From assembly GCA_964492545.1 (NCBI GenBank), contig CAZBKO010000080.1, positions 1 to 10,809 on the forward strand: 10,809 bases of DNA, written 5' to 3'. The translations under genes were made by a program, and so were the position numbers. How positions within the stretch are numbered: the stretch's first letter is position 1; each line of letters begins with the position of its first letter. The notes under the pieces are model-generated. The model ran no database searches and was not told where the DNA came from. It was given only the letters and a program-made list of their open reading frames with translations. Below are positions 1 to 6,027 of this stretch, piece after piece. Source of the DNA: RGIG1934 sp964492545 (GTDB lineage: Bacteria; Bacillota; Clostridia; Lachnospirales; Lachnospiraceae).

Positions 1-105
1 GTTCCTCATCAACAGGACCTGCCTGGGTTTGGCGTGGAGAGCCACCGAACAGGATTTTGAGACTGCATCTGCCTTACCTTTAGCATAGTCTCAGACGCGT
101 ATCCC

Positions 106-270
106 CCCACCTCCGGACTCGTGACCTTTGAAGGAAAGGATATAACTCAGCTTCCTGCAGCAGAAACCGCACGCTTAGAGATAGCCCGGACTTTCCAAAT
201 CGCCCATTCCTTTAGAAACATGAATGTCTTGGATAACGTGATAGTAGGATGCGGGCACAGAGTGTACGGG
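106..270 (+). pseudogene. LivG-type branched-chain amino acid ABC transporter ATPase, internal fragment
   Basis: The plus-strand frame starting at 106 reads PTSG, then FEGKDIT, IARTFQ, and SFRNMNVLDNVIVG. These match in order the stretch after Walker A in LivG ATPases (P-TSG-x-F-G-DIT ... IARTFQ Q-loop ... LFRNMTVLENVLVG). The Walker A loop that should lie upstream is missing, and a stop at 58-60 in the same frame excludes an intact N-terminus. The ABC signature and Walker B are also absent, because similarity fades after about 265, where an antisense Nudix fragment begins. A GTG at 121 could open a 93-codon frame, but the homology begins upstream of it and its last 40 or so codons are only the antisense of the Nudix remnant. 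It is best read as a dead fragment. Nothing else from a liv operon is visible. Confidence 0.6.
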
Positions 271-298
271 AAACTGCCCATCGATGGCTCTCGTGCTG

Positions 299-513
299 AA
301 CATCTAGTCCGCATTCTTCTCGAACCTCACGAACGGTTGTCTTTGAAAACGCCTCACCATCATCTTGCCCGCCTCCGGGCAGATGACATCCACACGGTGT
401 AACACTGACGGCAACTTCACCCTCAGCATCAAATATCACAGCATATCCACCAGGCCGACGTAAACGGTATCAAAACCATGCCCGTTCAGCTTCAGGCTCT
501 CTATGCTATGCAT
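299..513 (-). pseudogene. Nudix hydrolase, frameshifted N-terminal fragment
   Basis: Reading leftwards from an ATG at 511-513, the frame gives MHSIESLKLNGHGFDTVY. It then needs a one-base shift near 458-462 to continue as RRPGGYAVIFDAEG and on into a perfect Nudix box at 305-373 (G-x5-E-x7-REVREECGL, all consensus positions present). Nudix enzymes hydrolyse nucleoside diphosphate derivatives, with the box glutamates binding Mg2+. In the shifted frame there is a stop at 470-472, so the two halves cannot be read together as they stand. Similarity ends shortly after the box (about 299), where a LivG-like fragment on the other strand takes over, so the C-terminal half of the fold is gone. No convincing ribosome binding site precedes the ATG. 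The family call is firm from the box; the pseudogene call rests on the frameshift and truncation. Confidence 0.62.
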
Positions 514-697
514 GTGTGCCCGATAGATGCAGGTTGAACCAAGTGAGTACTAAGTTGAAATAGGGGGTCTCTTTACCGCACAAGACAAATAGGGGAAGGA
601 TATCCTTACACGATAGACTCTGGACAGAGGAATCTAGATGGAACTAGAGCATAAGATCAAGGTTGTCGGCAAAAAGAAAGTCACCATTTGCAGCAAG
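514..697. other. Non-coding or decayed stretch between the Nudix remnant and the inverted repeat
   Basis: No frame on either strand gives a recognisable protein. The only start with a plausible Shine-Dalgarno (AGAGG, 626-630) is an ATG at 638 that opens a 26-codon lysine-rich frame ending at 718 (begins MELEHKIKVV). It overlaps the left arm of the inverted repeat and resembles no family I know. Together with the first 105 bases, where I also recognise nothing, this looks like eroded sequence at the edge of the operon. Confidence 0.4.
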
Positions 698-760
698 GCC
701 GATCTTCAGCACCGGTAAATAAGGATGTCATGCACTATTGAAGGAGTGCCGAAGATCGGC
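698..760. repeat. Imperfect 15-bp inverted repeat with 33-nt loop
   Basis: Bases 698-712 and 746-760 are reverse complements at 14 of 15 positions. The right arm also holds its own small perfect hairpin at 747-761 (TGCCGA / TCGGCA with a 3-nt loop). It lies about 10 nt beyond the stop of the last operon gene (minus strand, ends 771), where a transcription terminator would be expected. No T-run follows the hairpin on the minus transcript, so it is not a textbook intrinsic terminator. It could be an mRNA 3'-end stabilising stem or the trace of a mobile element. Confidence 0.5.
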
Positions 761-770
761 ATCAGCATAT

Positions 771-1793
771 CTACATGACAATTACGGAACGCCCCAGACT
801 TCTTCCTTCCTTTAGGTGTCTTATCGCTGTGTTTATTTCCATCAGAGAATAAGTCTTATAAACATACGGGACAATGCTTCTGTTCTCAATCAGTCTTATC
901 ACTTCTACCATTTCCTGCGCTGTGCTCCCTCTGACACCGATAATCTCCTTTTCATTCTTCATCATATCTTGGTAGTTTGCTTGGAACACAACATCTGTAT
1001 ACCCAACAATTAATACTTTCCCTCCTGGCCTGCATATATCCAAGCCTAGTTGGATGGATGATTCTATTCCTATGTTGTCTATTACTACATCACACATATC
1101 TCCGCTCGTGATTCTCTCAATCTCACGAACAAGATCATACTCTAGGGTGTTTATGCCATAATCTGCACCAAAATCCCGGGATATTTTGATCTTCTCGTTC
1201 TTTCTACTCGTCGCATATACTTCAGCTCCGAGGAATTTGGCAATCTGTATTTCGTGAAATCCCAGTCCCCCGACACCAAGGATACAGACTCTATCTCCCG
1301 CTCTTACCTTTGCTTGTGTTCTTATTGCGTGGTATGTGCAGGCTATAGCATCCGGGATGATTGCCGCTTCTTCAAAGGAGATGGATTTTCCTATTTTGAA
1401 TACATTATCGGCAGGTACGACCGCGTATTCCTGATGTGACCCGTTTCTCTCAAAACCGATCCGAACCAGGTTAGCGCACAGGTTGGGCCGGCCCATTGTA
1501 CAGAACTTGCATGTTTTGCATACAACATCAATATGTACACAGACACGGTCACCAACCTTTACGTTCTCCACGTTTTTACCTACCTGAACTACTTCACCCG
1601 CCATCTCATGTCCGGGTACGTACGGAAGACTGACAGTTGGTATTTTCCCTTCCTGTATATGTATATCTGTTCCACATAATCCGCTGGCGCGCACACGGAT
1701 CAGCACTTCATCTTGACTCGGTTCGGGCACAGGAACGCCCTCAACCACCAAGTCCTTGCCAAATTCCTTAAGAATCGCCGCCTTTGCTTCCAT
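771..1793 (-). CDS. Zinc-dependent medium-chain alcohol dehydrogenase
   Basis: This is a 340-residue medium-chain (MDR) dehydrogenase that oxidises an alcohol or polyol to a ketone or aldehyde with NAD(P)+. Catalytic zinc ligands are visible as Cys40 in GLCGTD and the His62-Glu63 pair in PGHE. The structural zinc site is complete (Cys92, Cys95, Cys98, Cys106, spacing C-x2-C-x2-C-x7-C). The Rossmann loop GVGGLG spans 173-178. The end of the second cofactor-domain strand reads YATSRKNEK, with no acidic residue, so NADP use is possible. The ATG at 1793 is preferred to the GTG at 1802 because GGGG at 1802-1805 lies 8 nt before the ATG and overlaps the GTG. It is the last gene of the operon, 33 nt after the cupin. 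It differs clearly from the other MDR enzyme in this cluster, so it probably serves a separate oxidation. The substrate cannot be read from sequence. Confidence 0.9.
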   Translation of the reverse strand: MEAKAAILKEFGKDLVVEGVPVPEPSQDEVLIRVRASGLCGTDIHIQEGKIPTVSLPYVPGHEMAGEVVQVGKNVENVKVGDRVCVHIDVVCKTCKFCTMGRPNLCANLVRIGFERNGSHQEYAVVPADNVFKIGKSISFEEAAIIPDAIACTYHAIRTQAKVRAGDRVCILGVGGLGFHEIQIAKFLGAEVYATSRKNEKIKISRDFGADYGINTLEYDLVREIERITSGDMCDVVIDNIGIESSIQLGLDICRPGGKVLIVGYTDVVFQANYQDMMKNEKEIIGVRGSTAQEMVEVIRLIENRSIVPYVYKTYSLMEINTAIRHLKEGRSLGRSVIVM

Positions 1794-1826
1794 TATGTAC
1801 ACCCCGCAGATCTCATGAATTAAACT

Positions 1827-2219
1827 CTACTTCAATTCCACTTCCACAACCAGCATCTGCAGCTCTTCGTCTCCAATGTTCTTCATCGAGTGAGCTGCTC
1901 CATCTTTTACTAAGCCAATAGATCCTGGTTTCATGACATATTTGTCTCCATCGACAACCATTTCGCCGACGCCTTTGATTACCAGGTAAATCTCTTCGTT
2001 ACCAATGTGATGATGTTCTCCTACAGAGCTTCCTTTGGGCAAAGTTGTGATGTGAATAAAGTGAAATGCTTCCGAATCCCCTTGGAACCCGGAAATAGGC
2101 AGATTCAAATCATATCCTAGTATTTGCCTAACAAATATACTCCCTTCTCCCCCTTGACAGTTCTTTACCTCGCGATTAATGACATCTTTCATATGTCGAA
2201 CAACGTGAGTATTTGCCAC
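1827..2219 (-). CDS. Small cupin-domain protein, copy 1
   Basis: This is a single-domain cupin of 130 residues. The first cupin motif is perfect: Gly63, His69, His71, Glu76 and Gly83 in the order G-x5-HxH-x4-E-x6-G. The second motif supplies His110 and Asn114 after MKPGS. Three His plus one Glu are the usual metal ligands, so a metal-dependent isomerase, epimerase or small-molecule binding role is plausible. Small cupins of this kind are common in sugar operons without a fixed function. The start is GTG at 2217-2219, placed 7 nt after the AGAGGGTGA ribosome site at 2227-2235. It is a paralogue of the gene directly upstream (about 69% identical by eye, no gap over 125 aligned residues). It ends in a charged tail (EVELK) that the other copy lacks. 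Confidence 0.85.
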   Translation of the reverse strand: MANTHVVRHMKDVINREVKNCQGGEGSIFVRQILGYDLNLPISGFQGDSEAFHFIHITTLPKGSSVGEHHHIGNEEIYLVIKGVGEMVVDGDKYVMKPGSIGLVKDGAAHSMKNIGDEELQMLVVEVELK

Positions 2220-2232
2220 TCGAAAATCACCC
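2212..2232 (-). repeat. Duplicated ribosome-binding and start region of the cupin pair (copy 1)
   Basis: These 21 bases are identical to 2622-2642. They cover the end of the Shine-Dalgarno, the spacer, the GTG start and the first two codons after it, so the tandem duplication that made the two cupins included the translation initiation region. The matching arrangement supports GTG as the start of both genes. Confidence 0.8.
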
Positions 2233-2251
2233 TCTACTCTGTATTTAGATT

Positions 2252-2629
2252 CTACATAACCACCATTTGCATATCTTCTTCTCCGACATTCGTCATAGAA
2301 TGTACGGCGCCCTGTTTCACCAGACCTACAGATCCTGGCTCCATGGCATATTTGCGTCCATCAACGCACAATTCAGCCTTTCCCTTGATTATTAGATAGA
2401 CCTCTTCCCTGTTGGAATGAGAATGCTCGCCTACTGAGCTCCCTTTGGGCAAAGTTGCAATATGAACAAAGTGAAATGCTTCTGAATCCTCCGGAAATCC
2501 GGGAACAGGCAGATTTACATCATATCCTAGTATTTGCCTTACAAATATACTTCCTTCTCCCCCTTGACATTTTTCCACCTCATAATTGACAACATCATTC
2601 TTGTGACGGACAACATAGTTCTTTGCCAC
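2252..2629 (-). CDS. Small cupin-domain protein, copy 2
   Basis: This is the upstream member of the cupin pair, 125 residues. It has the same metal-site residues at the same positions as its neighbour (Gly63, His69, His71, Glu76, His110, Asn114), so both copies look catalytically competent. Residues 21-37 (CQGGEGSIFVRQILGYD) are identical in the two. Differences cluster in the first 20 residues and around 72-90, close to the presumed pocket, which allows different substrates. The GTG start at 2627-2629 sits 7 nt after a very strong AGGAGGGGTGA site (2637-2647). It stops five codons earlier than copy 1, ending QMVVM, and the following bases look like a shifted version of the other copy's tail. 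The gap to the upstream dehydrogenase is 42 nt and to copy 1 is 32 nt. Confidence 0.85.
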   Translation of the reverse strand: MAKNYVVRHKNDVVNYEVEKCQGGEGSIFVRQILGYDVNLPVPGFPEDSEAFHFVHIATLPKGSSVGEHSHSNREEVYLIIKGKAELCVDGRKYAMEPGSVGLVKQGAVHSMTNVGEEDMQMVVM

Positions 2630-2642
2630 TCGAAAATCACCC
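2622..2642 (-). repeat. Duplicated ribosome-binding and start region of the cupin pair (copy 2)
   Basis: This is the exact counterpart of 2212-2232. Here the shared block extends a stronger Shine-Dalgarno (AGGAGG at 2642-2647), so copy 2 is likely translated better than copy 1. Confidence 0.8.
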
Positions 2643-2671
2643 CTCCTGTTTATCGAAAGAAAACGTACGCG

Positions 2672-3610
2672 CTAGGATTTGCCTCTCTGAAAGAACTTCA
2701 AAGTTTCAATGATAAAGTCATTCCGTGTCTTTGACAAAGCGTCCATACTCTTTTTGGACCAATCATAGAATCCTTTTCCGGTCTTATGCCCTAAATCACC
2801 TTGATCAACTAAAGACTTTAGATACTGGGATGGTATCGTGGCAGATGATATGCTGGGCAAAACTTTTTCTTGAACACTCAGGCCTAGATCAAGCCCAACT
2901 GCATCGATATGCTCCAGTGGTCCCCACACCGGAAACCGAATCCCCATTCCCATCTTGATAGCAAGGTCTACATCTTCGGGTTCTGCCAAACCCATCTCCA
3001 CAATATTGACAGCCTCGCGTATAACCGCTTGCAAGATGCGATTAGCAAGTTGCCCAGGCAAATCCTTCTTCACAATGATCGGTGCTTTTCCCCAACTGGT
3101 AAGAACATCCTTTATTCTTACCGCAAGGTCATAATCAGAATGTTCCCCCATTACGACTTCTATAAGAGGTACCAAATGCGCCGGAAACCAAAAATGAGTA
3201 GTAAGTGTCCGCTCAGGGTGTTTTGTGTACTTGGCTATGTCTGTTATTCTCAAGCCGGATGTATTGCTCAATAAGGGTATATCTATAGAAAACACCTCAT
3301 CCAATTCTCTAAAGAGTTTCTGCTTGAGTTCTAAATCTTCCGTGACTGCTTCGATCACCATTGATGCCTTTTTGCTTGAAAGTAGAGGATTATCAGATAT
3401 CTCAATCTGTTCCTTTGCAGCTAAAGCCTTATCTTCTGAGGTCAGGCCATTGCAAAGTAATTCATCAATACAATCACACGCTTTAGTGTAGCCACTTTCA
3501 GCCAACTCCAGGTTAAGGTCAGATAGAATTGTCCTATTTCCTGCAAGCGCACTTATTGCTGCTATGCCACTCCCCATAAGACCGCTACCAATGACTATTA
3601 CAGAATCCAT
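2672..3610 (-). CDS. 3-hydroxyacyl-CoA dehydrogenase family oxidoreductase
   Basis: This 312-residue NAD-dependent dehydrogenase has the two-domain 3-hydroxyacyl-CoA dehydrogenase fold. An N-terminal Rossmann loop (GSGLMG, residues 8-13) is followed by Asp31 at the end of the second strand, which favours NAD+. SNTSG lies at 115-119. The catalytic pair is His139 in HFWFPAHLVP and Glu151, with the 12-residue spacing seen in the family. PGQLANRIL opens the helical C-terminal domain, which includes GPLEHIDAVGLD. No thiolase, enoyl-CoA hydratase or CoA ligase is nearby. In a sugar operon the enzyme more likely acts on a free 3-hydroxy acid, as L-gulonate 3-dehydrogenase and carnitine dehydrogenase of this superfamily do; this is inference. 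The ATG at 3610 follows AAAGGAG (3622-3628) by 11 nt. The ATG at 3631 is in frame but has no ribosome site. Confidence 0.88.
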   Translation of the reverse strand: MDSVIVIGSGLMGSGIAAISALAGNRTILSDLNLELAESGYTKACDCIDELLCNGLTSEDKALAAKEQIEISDNPLLSSKKASMVIEAVTEDLELKQKLFRELDEVFSIDIPLLSNTSGLRITDIAKYTKHPERTLTTHFWFPAHLVPLIEVVMGEHSDYDLAVRIKDVLTSWGKAPIIVKKDLPGQLANRILQAVIREAVNIVEMGLAEPEDVDLAIKMGMGIRFPVWGPLEHIDAVGLDLGLSVQEKVLPSISSATIPSQYLKSLVDQGDLGHKTGKGFYDWSKKSMDALSKTRNDFIIETLKFFQRGKS

Positions 3611-3672
3611 GATAATGAGGACTCCTTTCATTGATTACCGTAAAGACAAATACTTACGCCAAATCATATTAG

Positions 3673-4767
3673 TTAGAATGGGTGAAGCTCTCCGTTGGGT
3701 AATATAGCTACCTTAACTGCACCATCTTTACGATTCACAAATGTATCAAGCGCTTCCGCAAAGTCATCCAAATGGAATCTATGCGTAATCATGTCCTTTA
3801 CTACGACTTGTCCTGATGAGAGTAGCGCTAAGACTTTGGCGCTCACATTGGGATTTGCTCGCGAACCATGTATTGCTATTTCGTTGTGTGTAATATATTT
3901 GAATGGCAACTCCTCCATTACATCATCTGTAGCTACACCCAGCAGTACTACCTTTCCTCCTTTCTTAACGATTCTGACAGCCTGATTAAAAGTTCCCTTT
4001 GCTCCGGAACATTCAAACACTTCATCCGGTCCAATTCCATTTGTCAATTGCTCAACTCTTTGATATACATCCTCTTTTGTGAAATCGATAATATGATCTG
4101 CACCTAGTTCTTTGGCTGCTTTAAGTCTTGAGCCTCTTCCAATAACAATGGTTGTCGATGCGCCGCAAGCTTTTGCAAGCCTCATTGCGCTTAGTCCAAT
4201 CGGACCCGGCCCAATTACAACTACCGTGCCACCTGACGTAACTCCTGACAGCTCAATACCATGCAAGGCGACACCCACCGTGTCTACCATTGCAGCTTCT
4301 GCATAAGAAACGTTGTCCGGAATGTGGCTCACGCTTTTTTGAGAGTATTTAGCATATTGGGCGTAAGCCCCATTTACGGTAAAGCCATAATGTTCATGCC
4401 CCACACTCGTTCTACCGTAATTCAAGCACAGGTTGTATCTGCCATTTAGGCAATTAGTACAGAATCCACAGCCCTTATGAGCCTGACCTGCGACTCTGTC
4501 ACCGGGTTCAAAACCAACCACTCCTGATCCTATACTTACCACTTCACCGGCCCATTCATGTCCTGCAACAAAAGGGTATGAAGGTGGCCAAATGCCTGCG
4601 AGATCTCCACGTATGATCTCAGGATCACTACCACAAATAGCGACTGCCCTGATTTTGCACAGCACTTCTTGATACCCCGGCTCAGGAACATCAACCATTT
4701 TGATCTCAAATTTGCCTGGTTCTGTTAAGACACACGCTTTTGCTTTCTTAGGTACATCAGGTCTCAT
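3673..4767 (-). CDS. Zinc-dependent MDR dehydrogenase (threonine/sorbitol dehydrogenase-like)
   Basis: This is a 364-residue MDR dehydrogenase of the threonine/sorbitol dehydrogenase-like group. Catalytic zinc residues are Cys45 in ICGSD and His70-Glu71 in AGHEWAGEV. Structural zinc cysteines are Cys100, Cys103, Cys106 and Cys114. The cofactor loop is GPGPIG at 185-190. The strand-end segment VIGRGSR has Gly-Arg where NAD-specific members carry Asp, suggesting NADP use. The chosen ATG at 4767 has AAGGGGG (4778-4784) upstream; a TTG at 4803 would put this ribosome site inside the gene. It shares fold and zinc sites with the 771-1793 enzyme but little else, so it probably performs a different step. 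It follows the lactonase after a 113-nt gap, one of the longest in the operon, and precedes the hydroxyacid-type dehydrogenase by 62 nt. Confidence 0.9.
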   Translation of the reverse strand: MRPDVPKKAKACVLTEPGKFEIKMVDVPEPGYQEVLCKIRAVAICGSDPEIIRGDLAGIWPPSYPFVAGHEWAGEVVSIGSGVVGFEPGDRVAGQAHKGCGFCTNCLNGRYNLCLNYGRTSVGHEHYGFTVNGAYAQYAKYSQKSVSHIPDNVSYAEAAMVDTVGVALHGIELSGVTSGGTVVVIGPGPIGLSAMRLAKACGASTTIVIGRGSRLKAAKELGADHIIDFTKEDVYQRVEQLTNGIGPDEVFECSGAKGTFNQAVRIVKKGGKVVLLGVATDDVMEELPFKYITHNEIAIHGSRANPNVSAKVLALLSSGQVVVKDMITHRFHLDDFAEALDTFVNRKDGAVKVAILPNGELHPF

Positions 4768-4834
4768 TCCATATATACCCCCTTCATAGAGCCAAAAATC
4801 CAAGAAATAAATATCGAATGCGAAACACAGGCAA

Positions 4835-4840
4835 GATTAT
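4835..4840 (-). promoter_or_regulatory. Possible -10 element of an internal promoter
   Basis: The minus strand reads TATAAT, an exact sigma-A -10 hexamer, in the 113-nt gap before the dehydrogenase at 3673-4767. No recognisable -35 hexamer lies 16-18 nt further upstream, and there is no extended TG. It would leave a leader of about 60 nt. An internal promoter for the last five genes is possible, but the hexamer alone is weak evidence. Confidence 0.2.
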
Positions 4841-4880
4841 ACCTTCCTATTCGCCATTCCAGCTTCTTCTTTCGTACTTA

Positions 4881-5987
4881 TTAGAATATATAAGGCTTTA
4901 CACAAACAGGAGTAGGTATAGTTACTTCTGATTTTCTATAGAGCATACCTGTATCATAGTCGATTTCAAATACGACAATATTGTCACTGTCTTGATTTGC
5001 GCACAAAAGATATCCACCGGTTGGATCAATCGCAAAGTTTCTAGGTGTTTCCCCTTCACAAGACTGACAACCTGCATAGGAGAGCAGTCCTGATTTCTGA
5101 TCAACCTTATAGATAATCAGGCTGTTGTGTCCCCGATTTGAACCGTACACGTAAGCATCATTTGGTGTAATATGAATATCTGCACATGAATTATGGGAAA
5201 CACAGGCGCCTTCAGGGAGTGATGACACGGTCTGCAAGTGAGCGAAACTGCCGTCCTCTGCAAGACGCTCAAGAACAAGTATTGTGCAGTCCAGCTCATT
5301 TATTAGATAGAAGTTTCGCCCTTTGGAGTCAAAAACACCATGGCGTGGACCGGCACCCGGATTGGTCGCAAACCATGAATTGGCAACTGTGGTCAGCAAC
5401 TGCATATTGGATCCGATCCTATAAGTTACGATCTTATCCAACCCCAAATCGGGCACAAACACATACCGTGCATCCGGTGAGAAGATAACAGAGTGTGGAT
5501 GCGGCCCGCTTTGCCTTTTTAAGTTGATACTACTGCCCTTGTGTTGTATGAACTGAGAATAAGGTCCGATTGCTCCATCAGCACTAGTCGAAAAAACGCA
5601 TACACTTCCGCTCATGAAATTGCATACGTATAGATGTGTGCCATCAGGATTTAGTTCGACGAAACATGGATCTGTACCACCCGTTGCCTGCTTATTGATG
5701 TAGGTTAGCGTGGCATCTGTTTGTGATACTCTAAAAGCACTGACTGACCCGGAAGCCTCCCCTTCAAACTCCTTCAATTCGTTCACTACATACAGACAGC
5801 TGTTTTTCTTGTTGAATACCAGGTAAGAGGGGTTCGTGACACCGGTAACCGTTCGAATGTGTTCAAGATTCCCTGTCTCGAGGTCAAGTTCAAGCAGGTA
5901 AATGCCTTCACCTTTTCCGTCGACTATTTGTCCGGTACCAAACACAATGGGACATGTATAAGTACCCACAAATACCGGAATTCGCAA
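4881..5987 (-). CDS. Beta-propeller lactonase, 6-phosphogluconolactonase (YbhE/Pgl) family
   Basis: This 368-residue seven-bladed beta-propeller lactonase belongs to the cytosolic Pgl/YbhE family, which hydrolyses sugar-acid lactones (classically 6-phosphogluconolactone). Family landmarks are in order: VGTYT at 7-11 in the first strand, GPHPHS at 161-166, PDLGLDK at 179-185, GAGPRH at 211-216 and INELD at 229-233. Repeats of the type NPDGTHLYV and SPDARYVFV mark the blades. No signal peptide is seen. The start is TTG at 5985-5987, set by a strong GGAGGTGA 6 nt upstream; no other start fits. It follows the kinase by 40 nt. In this setting the lactone is probably produced by one of the neighbouring dehydrogenases oxidising a cyclic sugar at C1, which is inference. 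Whether the lactone is phosphorylated cannot be told. Confidence 0.88.
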   Translation of the reverse strand: MRIPVFVGTYTCPIVFGTGQIVDGKGEGIYLLELDLETGNLEHIRTVTGVTNPSYLVFNKKNSCLYVVNELKEFEGEASGSVSAFRVSQTDATLTYINKQATGGTDPCFVELNPDGTHLYVCNFMSGSVCVFSTSADGAIGPYSQFIQHKGSSINLKRQSGPHPHSVIFSPDARYVFVPDLGLDKIVTYRIGSNMQLLTTVANSWFATNPGAGPRHGVFDSKGRNFYLINELDCTILVLERLAEDGSFAHLQTVSSLPEGACVSHNSCADIHITPNDAYVYGSNRGHNSLIIYKVDQKSGLLSYAGCQSCEGETPRNFAIDPTGGYLLCANQDSDNIVVFEIDYDTGMLYRKSEVTIPTPVCVKPYIF

Positions 5988-5993
5988 GGAGCT

Positions 5994-6001
5994 TCACCTC
6001 C
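5994..6001 (-). promoter_or_regulatory. Ribosome binding site deciding the TTG start of the lactonase
   Basis: The minus strand reads GGAGGTGA, 6 nt before TTG at 5987. The next amino acids (RIPVFVGTYT) are the normal first strand of the propeller, so TTG is the real initiator. Confidence 0.75.
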
Positions 6002-6027
6002 AAACTGAAATTGGTTGACTACTTACC

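Noticed and set aside
1..105. Coding content in the first 105 bases
   Set aside because: Short open stretches exist in several frames, but none carries a motif I can assign.
121..402. An uninterrupted 93-codon plus-strand frame as a real gene
   Set aside because: Only its first half resembles LivG, that homology begins before the GTG, and its second half is the antisense of the Nudix remnant.
638..718. A 26-codon lysine-rich small ORF with an AGAGG upstream
   Set aside because: No recognisable family, very short, in decayed DNA and overlapping the inverted repeat; kept only as a note.
771..1802. GTG at 1802 as the start of the last dehydrogenase
   Set aside because: The ribosome site overlaps this codon and is correctly spaced for the ATG at 1793 instead.
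2909..3274. A 121-codon plus-strand frame antisense to the hydroxyacyl-CoA-dehydrogenase-fold gene
   Set aside because: The minus-strand frame has full family motifs; the plus frame shows none and lacks a ribosome site.
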